DNA of 64,000 bases, taken from positions 12,815,772 through 12,879,771 of the forward strand of contig NC_061074.1 in the NCBI RefSeq assembly GCF_021917145.1. The letters run 5' to 3'. Position numbers and translations under genes: made by a program. Numbering within the stretch: position 1 is the first letter of the stretch; each line of letters opens with the position of its first letter. Source of the stretch: Hypomesus transpacificus (Eukaryota > Chordata > Actinopteri > Osmeriformes > Osmeridae). Below are positions 1-11,028 of the stretch, piece after piece. The notes beneath the pieces are model-generated. The model was not told where the DNA came from and did not search any database. It saw only the letters and a list, made by a program, of their open reading frames with translations.

Positions 1-1961
1 GAAAGTGAGAGTCGATGTCAACGAATGAATGAGTGAGAAAGGAGTTTACTAGATCACAACTTGATCTAGTAAAAGGAGGCTGTGTCAATGAGTAGTAGTG
101 GTGCAACAAAGCAAACAGGAGAGGAGGGTGAGTGAGTTAGGGAATGAAGACTGCATTGAATTATCCCTGTCTTGCTCCCATACTATGAATGAGTAAGAGA
201 ACGTGAGAGTCAGGAGTAAAATGAGAAAACAGCTGCGATGGGTAAGTGGACTACTACGAACACACATGGCGCAGAGGATTGAGGTTTGTTGAGGTCAATT
301 CCATTTAACCACCAGTTAGTTCAGGAGCTATATTGAAATACAATTCGTGTCTATAGTATTTTTACAAAATTTTTAATGTATTTATTAATTCGCTAAATTG
401 ATTGCTTTGAAATGGGATTGACCCTGGGCTTGGACCTGCTACTCCTGCCACCTCATCCACTGTACCGTCTAGTCCCCAGACCTGGACAGACTGCAGAACT
501 GACGGACAGAATACAGGTTTAGCATAGTCATTAAAACATACGACTGTAGATTAACAGATCATAGGCTCCAATCTCCCCATTACATTGCTTTGGGCAAGTG
601 TGTCTACTAAATGAATTCATAAAAGTAATTAAAAGGAAGTGACCATGCTCAATTCATTCAATATTTAGTGGTTTGATGCAAGGTTAGAATTCATGTTTAA
701 GGTTTTCAGATTTGTTTAATTGGAATGAATCCGTTCACAGGTCTCGTACTCAGTTCCATTGGAAGCATGGAAGCCAGAGATTTAAAAAGTTAAAACCAAC
801 TCAGTTCATACATGATAATACTGATTATTTATGCCATTAAGCTAAGCATGATCAGAATCTGAATCTGAATCAGTTTTATTCGCCAAGTAGTTTACACAAC
901 AAGGAATTATATCAAATGCATTCAGTATTTGGTTTCCAAACAACAGTCATTGTTCACAGATAACACTGTGTCTTCAGTGCCAGAATATTTGAATATTTGA
1001 AACAAAATCTTTTGGGGTTTAAAACGAATACATGGCCCTAAGTTTCTTTGTTTGGGAATGAGGGGTCAGAGTTATCAGGTGACCTCTTGAAAAATGTCTC
1101 CCTCACCTGGACACAAATGGAAAAGCAAGGTTAAGTAAGTCCATAGGTCAATATAGTGAGCTCATAAAAATGGGAACAAACTTGAATTATTGATAAGGAA
1201 ACTTATAATTGCTGCTCTCCAGACAATAACTCCATCCATGCTGATATGCAGTACTCAAATCGAAACAGTTCATGTCATCCAGATACAGCAATGTGCCTTG
1301 CCCTCTCAAATATTGCATAGCAAATATCCATCGCAAGATGCACAGGACTACACAAAACATCAAACATAATCTAATGTTAAGCTTATTCAAAAATTAAAAT
1401 ATATACCTTATATTAGTTACCTTTCCATGTAAAACACAGATTTGGTCACACCCCTTTTTGAAATTGTGAAACTATGATTTCTACTGTAACTGATTATGAG
1501 TTATCATCAGATATCATGCTAGATTAAATCATGGTTTTTGCTTTTGCTTTCTTTATATAACAATTACCTACAGAATTGCTTTTAGTACTCACTATGCCAC
1601 ATCCTTGTGGTCTAGCTCACTGGTAGTCTGGGGTTCAGAAGCTATTGGGCAATTGAAAAATTATTTTCCACATCAAATGTAGGCTACCAGAGGTTTACGT
1701 TTCATTTCTTCATTTAAAACCAAGTATTGTTTTCAAACGAGAGCTATTTTCCCATTAAACATTCACTAATACCAATTAACTAAAGCTGAAGTTTCACGTG
1801 ACTTGCGAAATGCAGCCATTTGTTACAATGAAATACAGCCCTTGCTATGGACTGTCATCATAAAATCGTGACTAAATTCAAATGCCAGCAGAAAAACATA
1901 AGTACAGACGCTAAAAACAATATATTATGGGCGGAACAAGATATATTGCACTTCAACTCAC
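1..1961 (-). other. igsf9b: First intron of igsf9b (non-coding)
   Basis: This stretch lies downstream, on the minus strand, of the igsf9b leader exon, so it is the beginning of that gene's first coding intron. I searched by eye for the next exon, which should encode the start of the first Ig domain, and did not find it, so it lies beyond the left edge. The only recognisable content is a LINE-tail fragment near 852-912. The short open frames here have no family resemblance. Confidence 0.6.
852..912 (-). mobile_element. LINE 3'-tail fragment
   Basis: Read on the minus strand this is an AATTCCTTG...AATAAAACTGATTCAGATTCAGATTCTGA tail split over the block, with the triple GATTCA/GATTCT ending typical of fish L2/Rex-type LINE 3' ends. 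A plus-strand counterpart lies at 33565-33649. Only the tail survives and no reverse-transcriptase frame is attached. Confidence 0.55.
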
Positions 1962-2025
1962 CTTGAGCAGCCGTTCCTCTGGTGCTGAATACACTTGCTA
2001 TCAGAGTGGCCACATACCAAATCAT
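1962..2025 (-). CDS. igsf9b: Immunoglobulin superfamily member 9B, leader-peptide exon (partial gene)
   Basis: The ATG at 2025 (minus strand) opens a 21-codon frame reading MIWYVATLIASVFSTRGTAA followed by Q, then a perfect GTGAGT donor in phase 1. From memory, human IGSF9B starts MIWYVATFIASV, so nearly all of the first dozen residues agree. The segment has the form of a signal peptide: a hydrophobic core after a short N-terminus, with small residues before the cut. IGSF9B is a neuronal membrane protein with five Ig and two fibronectin III domains, linked to inhibitory synapse adhesion. Its position, divergent from jam3, matches human 11q25, where IGSF9B and JAM3 are neighbours. The rest of the gene is off the left edge. 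The match is short, but reading frame, donor phase and synteny all agree. Confidence 0.85.
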
Positions 2026-2510
2026 AGTACTATTGCCGACCAGCTATTACCACGCAAAGTGCCCCGTTCAACGAATCTTTCATATTCGACCTTGCACCGC
2101 ACGGTGTCTAATCGATAGCCTTTTATTCATATTCTGTATCTTTTCCTTTCTGCGATTCCCTTCATCCCTTCCCTCCCCCGTCCTTCCGTCCGCATCCTCT
2201 CCCAAAGACACAGAGCACCTGCACCGCCGCGGTTGTAGTAGACGGAGCTGCTTTACGAGCGCATAGTGAAACCAAGTGCGAGAATGTAGTCAGCAGGTCC
2301 GCCTCTACTATCATTGGATTGGTTGGTGATTGAGGCTTTGGGGCGTGTATTGGTTATCCATCCGCCCCTTCTTACCCGAATGACAGGAGAACAGTCGGGT
2401 ACCAATTCAAGGTGAGTTGGAGCGTGCCGTAGTAGTGGAACCGCAGTATCATGCGCATTGACAGAGAGCCGAGTCCGCATCTTTAAATGCCTCCTTATAA
2501 GTGTCACCAC
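2026..2510 (-). promoter_or_regulatory. igsf9b: Probable igsf9b promoter and 5' UTR
   Basis: This block immediately upstream of the igsf9b ATG is visibly richer in GC and CpG than its surroundings, notably around 2160-2260 and 2330-2400, as expected of a vertebrate promoter. The open frames on both strands here (for example 2253-2510 minus) look like side effects of GC content and match no family I know. The transcription start cannot be placed from sequence alone. Confidence 0.45.
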
Positions 2511-3960
2511 GTGGCACCATCATTGTTCAAATATCACCGATTATACTGAGAGCCTTAGGACAAATATGTATTCTTCATATTCAGCCTACTCTACCACAGG
2601 TTCTGGCTGTGTTGCTGCAACTGCATACATAGGCTATTAATATGTCACTAATGCGTTCGTGGGTGGTCGCCTTAGTGTCACTTATTTAAAACGTTATATT
2701 TGTACTACTGTACTACCGTACTATGTGCTAATGTGCTAACGTAATGGGTGTGGCAAAAGATACAATAGTGTTTGCCTGTTTCTAAGAAGGGAGCAGCGAG
2801 TTTAGGGATGCTGTGTAATCATCCATGCTCGGTGTTCTCGTGCACATGTCACAGCACTGAAACCCAATGCATTGAAATACTATCCACAAGACGTTCATTC
2901 CGAACGATCTGCTCATTGCACATACAAACCTCAAAGGATTCAAATGTAGCCTATCTTTTTGGTTTATTTCACCTGTCAATTATTGAAAGACATTCAAACA
3001 CCTATGGCATGTTTAGCCTTCATTTCTAGTAATGTTTCAGGAAGCAGTCTGAGTATTAATACTGCATGCATGCACTTTCCTCAATTAGATGTGAGCAATT
3101 CAGCAACTGTGTTTCTCAAGGTGTCAGCTAATGTTTATCATGCCACACAACCCAACCTTTCACAGACTGATTCCAAGCATTATGGACACATGACTGCATC
3201 AGCATGTGTTGAGAAGGGAGTGCTTGCCCAATTAAAGACTAAAGCAAAACTAATGTTGACTGGATTGCCAATGCTGCAGACCCATAGACATTCAAAAGTT
3301 TAACAGCACATTTAAAAAGGTGATGACAAGAATATTTACAGTATTTTTTAGTAAGAAGTGGACTACACTATAGCCAAGTACTCCAGTTAGGAGTGATTAA
3401 TTTGAAGCCTTGTTGAGGCATGCATGTATTGGGTTGTGAAACTGTGAAACAATCAAAACAAGCTTAGTGTGTACAATTTGGGCTAACATTGTCTTGGTTC
3501 ACAGCACACATTATCTCCTCTGATGATTTTCTCATGGCCTCATCCTGTTGTCCTGCAAGAGAGAGAATCAAAACCTGAAACAGACAATAGAAAGCTGTAT
3601 CAGGAGACAAACTGTGTTTGGAAATACATCTGTGATTCAAGCAGTCCGAGGTCTTGGAGTACTGGACAATTCAAAGTGACATACCAACAAATCGAGAATG
3701 TTATGTTGTTATCAAGGTGAACTATGTCTGGCCTGTTAATATGGTTTCTGTGTACATTGGTGAGGCGATGTGTTGAGTAAAACACGTATGTAAATGAGTC
3801 TTTCTCATGGTACAGTAAAGCAGGGGGGACAGTTTCTACAGGAATTGATGAAGTCGTCCAAAGAGTGGAGCTGCCCTCTCTCACATCTTCCCAATTACTG
3901 TCAGGAGAGGTACACTGCTCTGTGACTGCTGCATGGCAAACTGAACACAAGGTCATTTCA

Positions 3961-3989
3961 TCTCTCTCTCTTTCTCTCTTTCTCTCTTT

Positions 3990-4063
<74 letters not shown>
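3961..4063. repeat. (CT)n microsatellite
   Basis: An almost pure CT dinucleotide tract of about 100 bases, with a few TTT interruptions at its left end. It produces a spurious Leu/Ser-rich open frame on the plus strand. Confidence 0.95.
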
Positions 4064-4066
<3 letters not shown>

Positions 4067-6942
4067 TTCCCCCTCTCTTTCCCTGGCCAGGCCTAAAGTT
4101 ACAGAAGTGCTGACACATCACCTTCTCCTGACCAGGACATATCATGACCCTCTGGGAGCATATAAGCCCTGGTAAGTACAGGTTCTGTTTCCACGGCGAC
4201 ACAAACATGGCATAATGGCATTAGCCCAGCTTTATGGGGCTGTAGGAGCAGACAGGGCTGGTAGGCTGGGTTACGCTGTGGTTTCTTTCAGATTAGAGTG
4301 ACAGACTGTAGCAGGGGACAGATCGGAGTGCCAAGATAATCTCCAGTTATGCAACAAAACTGTGAATGTTTTTAAAGTATTGTTACTGTAACAGGCTGTT
4401 GACATTATCGTATACCTTTTTGCATAGTTACTGAAGCACAGTTGCAGTACTTATACTTCCTTATGGATTTGCCTAAATGATCAAGCCTTCACCAGTTATT
4501 GTATGCATTCCAAAGACAAATGTGGATTATTGGTTTCCTTGGCAGGATTGCTGATGGGTTACATGGGTAAATAACTGGACAGTCTATAACATAGCATGAT
4601 CTTTCGGATGAAATATCTAAGTGTTACCTTTCAACAACCCCCTATTAAACTGGTGTCAGTCTGAGGTTTGTCAAGAACCATTTTCATGAACTGTTGCTGC
4701 AGTGTCATATAGTCCATGCTAGCAGACCCATAGAGCTTAGATGTTCTGGCTTTCTGCATCTAGACTTCATCTGTCACCATGTCACTGCCAACCCACAATG
4801 GTTCCAATGGATGGCAGGCTAATCCGGCCCTCGCCACACGTGATTTCTACAAGGGCAGCTTGAGTTGGGTATTAAACAGCCTTTCCTAAATGCTTACAGT
4901 CTCATTCCCCTAACATCTGTTACCCCGAGTGGGGACATACAGTACATGAGATGGGGCTCTCCAATGTGCCGACGTGATGGTCAATGAACCATCTGGATGT
5001 ATCTGGGGATTTTGGACGCACAGTAGATGCCAGGATGTAAGGACTCCTTCCTGGAAGCCACCGCACTCAATGAACAGGGTCTTTTTTCTGTTCCCTTTTG
5101 TTTTATAAGTGCCGTATGTTCCTGTAGCATGTTTCCCATAGGCAAGAGCTTGTATGAATGCGCAAAATACTACACAGAAGGAAAATTAACACAGATTGTC
5201 TTGATGATAACTGTCGATGATAAGTGTTAAATGTATACAGCAGGCAGGTAGTCTTCATTTAAATCTGAAGCATCATCATTCATTATCAATAACATCATTT
5301 TTTATAAGCCAGAAAATATGGGTAATCAATAAACAAAGACTTCCGCGAGAGAGTAGACGGGCAGGAGCGACCGCAACCACTGCAGCACTGTGCCAGCTGT
5401 CACCACTTCAGCCTGAATGGGGGATTCCCAACACACTGGCCTGCAGCCTCTGAGGACCAACATGCTAATGATGGGATTCATTCAACAAGGGAACTTAAAG
5501 GTAGCAGATCTGGAGACTGGAGGAGGAACTCGACAACGACAGGACTCAATTAGTATTATGTGTTATACTGCTCATCTTTACATGCTTTATATTTACCACA
5601 GAGAAACAACATCTAAACTTGAGAAGCAAAGATGTGGGTGTAGTCTGTGAAAGTTCTCTGAAAATGCCATTATGGACCAGTACAGATGTGACTTCCGATG
5701 ATATGGTTTCCAAGAAGAAGTTCAGGGGTGTTGCACAGGCCTGCATGGATATATAGCAAATCTGAAGATGGATTTACCTGTATTGGCTAAACATCAACAG
5801 TGAACAGACTGGCAATGCCAAGCATACACAGATTGATACTACGAAGCCCTGATCCTGTCAATAAGATTCAGATTCAGATCAATTCCTTTCCAAACAAATG
5901 CATCTAATATCATTATAACATGAAAGGCTTATATCTTACAGCAATAAATAGTCCCCATGAAACATGCAAATCCATAAAGGAATCCAGGAAGTAACATACT
6001 GTTACAGTACAATCCAACATAACTCTTATCAGTCAGAGAGCCCTTTGAACAGGCTTAAGAGGCTGACGGAGCATGTATGATGTCACTGGCCTCTGGCAGG
6101 ATGGCTGAAACTAAAACTGCCTCACAGACAGAAATACAGGTGAATGCTTTAAACTCACACAGAGCATGCAAACCCTGCTATGAGCCCTCTCGATTGCCAT
6201 GACCAGACCTCAGAAGAAGTTGCATGGGAACGGTCAGTAGAAATAAATAGCTAAACAATCTGCTTATCGTAGCTCTGCTAAGCCCATCTCCAGCTGATAT
6301 TATGGGACATTTGAATGAGTATCAATTCTATATTCACGTTTGCAGGTCTGCCTTGCCTGCCTTCACACACAAGCCCTTCCCCTCCACATCTCAGATAAGC
6401 AGACGGAAATTAATCAATTTTTCTTTCTCGCTCCCTCTTTCCAGTGTGTGTGCATGAGAGAGTGTGTTTGTGCCAGTACAGTATGTGTGGATGCACACAT
6501 GTCCACAGGGAGCCTGGGTCTGTGTCTAACATGAGAAACACCAAAGAATTACAGACAAAATGAAGAGGCTTCCCAAGTATTCCACCAGTTCATCTATTTT
6601 CAATCTCATGGTCGGGTAATCAGACATTAATGCCTGACTGCTTCTCATGTGAATTTGTTTCAAATTAAAAAACTTTTTTTTAATCCTCATTTACTATCAC
6701 TATCCTTTACATATTTCATGGCTGGATGTCATATTAACATAGAAAGAAAAATAATTTGATAGTACTGTAGAGATCCAGTACAAACAGAGATTTGATCACT
6801 GGAAAAATGTTAAGTAGAAATGTGTTTGACTGGCAGTGGGAAATTTTAAATATGTCTCTTATGTGAACATCCCTTTTCGTATCTGACCAACTTCATTTCA
6901 GTCATAATCTTTTGGGTTTGTAAACCTATCACCTTCGGATTG

Positions 6943-6996
6943 ACGTTTTATAAATTTAGCAGACACTTTTATCCAAAGCGACATACAAGTGCATAT
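6943..6996 (-). mobile_element. L2/SINE tail fragment
   Basis: The sequence TTTAGCAGACACTTTTATCC followed by AAAGCGACATACAAGTG is the reverse complement of the 'GGATAAAAGYGTCTGCTAAA' tail shared by fish L2-type LINEs and their SINEs. No tRNA-like head is attached, so this is a 5'-truncated remnant. Confidence 0.6.
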
Positions 6997-7429
6997 AAGG
7001 TACAGTGGTCCATATGTTCTAACAGTTTTTCAGTGCTGTTTCAGTCATTTTCAGAACAGTAATTTGGCGGAAAGACGTGGGCATTCACTCTCTAGGTTTA
7101 GATGAGCTGTTGAGATAACTGCTCCATGTCCCACTGCAGTTGTCCTCCATCGCGTTCTTATTCTACGCAGCGCTGCCGGAATGTCCATGTAATGAAATGG
7201 AAGATCTCATGTAGTGTACTAATTTTCCAATTATTTCAAATACATACACCACACTAGTGTATTTGGTCGTCAAGGTCAATGTTACACACATCTGAAACAC
7301 ATTTCTATAAACTCAATTTAGCAGCTGGATGTAATGAGAATGGTTGCCATAGTTTCCAAATCTCGAACAGGTGTACAATGTTGAAGCCCATCACTATAAG
7401 GGGCCATTTAGGAAATAATTCAGACTGTC

Positions 7430-7640
7430 CTTACACAAACACATATGAAACACATACACATTCACATATGAAACATTCACACACATTCACACTGCTGAAA
7501 TCTCACAGCCACATATGTGAAATGATCGCATCGACACATATGAAATGCATTCACATTCATATGTGAAATATTCACACATGCATTCATACTTCTGACAATA
7601 TACATACACATGAAATGCTGGCACAGACACATGAACACAC
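7430..7640. repeat. Degenerate CATATG / ACATTCACA minisatellite
   Basis: About 200 bases built from irregular repeats of cacatatgaaa and acattcaca, with six occurrences of the palindromic hexamer CATATG in roughly 120 bases. The translations on either strand are His/Thr- or Cys/Met-rich and clearly repeat-derived. Reported as tandem-repeat-like sequence with no known family. Confidence 0.7.
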
Positions 7641-7880
7641 TCATTATTGAAACACTCAAGTCTTATAAGGATGAGTAAAAAGCTTTGAGAATGTAAGAGT
7701 GTGAGAACATTTTCACTATATCCAGAAGTCATGTCAGTATATCCGGAAGTCAGTTCAGGGTTAGGAGGGTTACCTTAGAGTTAGTGTTTTCTGGATCAGA
7801 GGGCTGTTGTTTTCGACGTGTCTGAGTAGCCTACCATTAACCCACCATTAACCTTTAGTTGCACTGCTTATACAGTAGGG

Positions 7881-8052
7881 AGTCCGGTGGCTGAGTGGTT
7901 GGGGAATCAGGCTAATAATCAGAAGGTTGCCAGTTTGATTCCCCAGCCGTGCCAAAATGAAGTTGTGTCCTTGGACAAGGCACTTCACCCTACTCGTCTC
8001 AGGGGAATGTCCCTATACTTGCTGTCTCTCTGGATAAGAGCGTCTGTAAAAT
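7881..8052 (+). mobile_element. tRNA-derived SINE, diverged copy
   Basis: The head GTGGCTGAGTGGTTGGGGAA resembles a tRNA A box and TTTGATTCCCC a decayed B box (GGTTCGATTCC). Next come the body 'TGTCCTTGGACAAGGCACTT' and the L2-like end 'GGATAAGAGCGTCTG'. The same element recurs on the minus strand at 20542-20740 and 57640-57834; this copy is the most diverged of the three. It moves by LINE-mediated retrotransposition and encodes no protein. Confidence 0.85.
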
Positions 8053-10860
8053 GTATCCACAACATTGAAGCAAATTCGAATCCACAGGCCTTCTTGACTT
8101 CACATGGGTCAGAATAAGGACTGAATTAAGATGATATAAGTAATTTAACAAAGTAACAAACCTCAAAATGATTATTGCTTTGCGGGGAATCTTTGTAGCC
8201 TAGTTGCTCAGTAGTTTGCTCTATTATGTTGCTAATTGTGATCTAGGTCAATTTTACCTTTGTGTTGCGGAAATGTGTCTACAGTCTCTTTTACATGGTG
8301 CAAGTCTATTGGATCACTGCCTTCCTAAATTAAGTGCTGGGGGGGAGGTGTGATGGGAGGGCCGGGGGTGATAGAACGCTGCTTGGTGCCGTCCTTTGGG
8401 CTGTGAATTCACAGATTTATATGAAGAATGCGTCTCACACCAAAAGAGAGAACTCTGTTCACCGCACGCTGTGGTGGCGAATTCATGGTAGACATTTTTG
8501 TGTACGCTGTCTACAGGAGAATGATGGGAACTTTTTAGTCTAAACTGATCAATATAGGATCAGTTTTTACAGGAGATTTTACAGGATGATCCCCAAACAG
8601 ATAGAGAGCTGCCATACTCATGCAATCCATTTAGAATCCATTGAACATAATTGAGGATGGCATACGACTGACGACTGAAGAGGCCTTAGGAGAAGGGTCA
8701 GATAGACTCGGAGATGTTAACATTCCAGTCCTTAGTTGTGAGGTTGGACATTTACATTCTGCTCCCACCCCTCTATCAAGTAACCCAAGGAGGTAGAAAG
8801 AATGAGGCATACAGAGGTGATTCCACAGATGGTTTGTAATGTAATTCAGTTGAAAAATAACCTCAGCCTGATTAGCATGCTTGGTTTATGTACGAGATGT
8901 TTATGTGCAGAATATGGGCAATGTTGCTAATTCAAAAACAAAAGGTTTCAGGGCTCACACATGTCCATGTTCCCATGAAAATGTTGTTGTCTTTTTTAAG
9001 TGTACAATGTTACGTTGACCAAACCTGTGTCTCTTGTAAGACGACAGATATAGTGTACATGAACATGAGAATGCAAATATTAGGAGCCATTTTGTATCTG
9101 CTTTCGTGATTTTTTGTTTACATTTAAAGTGCAAACATTCCCAGGATGCCGTTCATTAGCATATAGAGCACTAAAGTGTCGTATTCAGCTCTTATGTTGT
9201 TGGAGACATTGATACTCAAGGGGCACATTCAGCCAAGTCAGCTTTGCATCAGTTCCAGAATAAATAAATACAGTATTTAGTTAAATGATAACAGCAAGTA
9301 ATATATTGTCAGAGCTCATGTCTTGCACGTGTTGAGTAGCACTGCCTGTCACTGAAAACCACAAACTTCTCCCTCAGACACTATGATTTTCTGCTTAGTT
9401 TAGTGGTGGATGTTTTGGTTTTAATGGTAAAAAAAAAAAAAAGGCCAGCTCATCCCAAACATCTATGATTAAAAAAATAGTCTCTGTAAATAAAAGACTA
9501 CCAGTGTGAGGATACTTTATTGTCTTATACTTTCATCACCTTGTCCTGTCAACCTTGTGAAAATGGCGGCTTCATTCCTGTGATTGTATTTCAAACTCCG
9601 GAAATGGAATCCAGGTGATAAATGTGAGATCCATATACTGTGATGTCAAGATGCTGCAATGTGCAGAGGGATCATTGATCCACAGGTCGTTAATCTGAAA
9701 TAGAGGGGTGAGAGAGAGACCTCAGGGATAGACTAAACACAACAGGAATTACAGGCCATTCAGTCACGTGACAGATACAGTAGGGCACAGATGGAGGGAA
9801 TAAAACAAGGCTTATTCAATATATTTTGTTGGGATGTTGATAAAGTAGCAGTATCAATTCTGTCTACTGGTAAATAGAATGTCTGTTGAGACATACATTT
9901 ATAATAATTACAGCAGACTTGCTGAGAAATAATCATAAGAAACTCCCCATCTTGTTCACCAGAGCTGAAGAGCTCAAGCAATCGCAGTATTTTTTTTAAC
10001 ACAGAGGCATTCTTAGTGCCCGGAATTACATTTGGAATCGTCACAGACCCTCATTCTCTGATCTTTTTTCTTAAATACACATTTTCTTCGTTTTTAATGA
10101 GTCAATTGAGTCTGTGAACTCTTGCTAGCTCAAAAAATCTTCAGATTTCCAGAGAGATGCCACAAAGTCCCTGACTACCTGATCTGTGAGGGGGATTCCC
10201 ACTGGGGATGATTGCCTAGCAACACATTTGCAACAGCTCTAAGGTGGGTGAGCGGTATCCGGTGCATGACCAGTCAGAGCAATGTGCTACATTGGTTCAG
10301 TATATCAAATACTAAAAAAGGCTAGTCAGTTGATGATTAGAATATAACAGTGACTGACAGTTGTGTTTTATAAATATTAATCAAGATATGTAAGTGATTA
10401 GCTAAAACACATGACACACATAAAAGACATGTAATTGAGAGCAATTGTATTATTCAGAAATTACTGATGACTCAGATGATTGTGTTCAAGGCTACATGTG
10501 AAATTTGCTGTTAAATTTGTGTTTTTCTGATGACGGATTACATGACTGAATGATCGGTAATATTTGGTTATACACTGACATCTGGTGTACTCATGAGGAA
10601 TTGAATTGTGTAAATCACAATTGTTGGAAAGAAAATATAGACGTACATATACTTTATTAAAAAAGCTATTCACACTTATTTGTGAGTGTATAGATTTCAA
10701 ATGAATCGATCACAAAATAAATACAAAATATATGGATTTTATTGTATAAAAATTCTAGTTTTCATATTTAAGGAAAGTCATCTGTCTTTCTCACTATGTC
10801 ACATAATAATAACATGAAATATTATAAATGCATGTTATAAAAAATAAAATACGGACATTT

Positions 10861-11028
10861 CCGGTCGCTGTAACGCCCCTCTTCCGCTCTAACGCCCTTG
10901 TAGCTATGGAAACTCGTCAATGGCAGCATCCACACCAGTCATTTTACCCTTATCCCCCCATCCTCAAAGGTGCTGTGTGTGATAGCTTGTGAATGTGCAA
11001 ATATTGCTGATAATTCAGGGGCTTCAAG
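10861..11028 (+). promoter_or_regulatory. jam3: Probable jam3 promoter and 5' UTR
   Basis: This GC-richer block precedes the jam3 ATG. It carries TTTCCGG, an ETS-like core, and two near-identical direct repeats, CGCTGTAACGCCC and CGCTCTAACGCCC, at about 10867-10897, separated by a C/T-rich spacer. No TATA box is visible at a usual distance. The start site is not resolved. Confidence 0.4.

Larger units (their letters stand above)
2511..10860. other. Intergenic region between igsf9b and jam3
   Basis: About 8.3 kb without a supportable gene. It contains a (CT)n microsatellite at 3961-4063, a decayed L2-type tail at 6943-6996, a CATATG-rich minisatellite at 7430-7640, a SINE at 7881-8052 and A/T homopolymers. 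The longest open frame (2959-3303 plus, 114 codons) shows no domain, signal peptide or splice context. Distal regulatory elements of igsf9b or jam3 may lie here, but I cannot point to one. Confidence 0.5.

Noticed and set aside
2959..3303. 114-codon plus-strand open frame
   Set aside because: AT-rich intergenic DNA with no signal peptide, domain, promoter or splice partners; length is within chance for this much sequence.
7881..7960. Possible tRNA gene (A- and B-box-like sequence)
   Set aside because: The tRNA-like head is followed by the SINE body and L2-type tail and recurs twice in the window, so it is a retroposon and not a tRNA gene.
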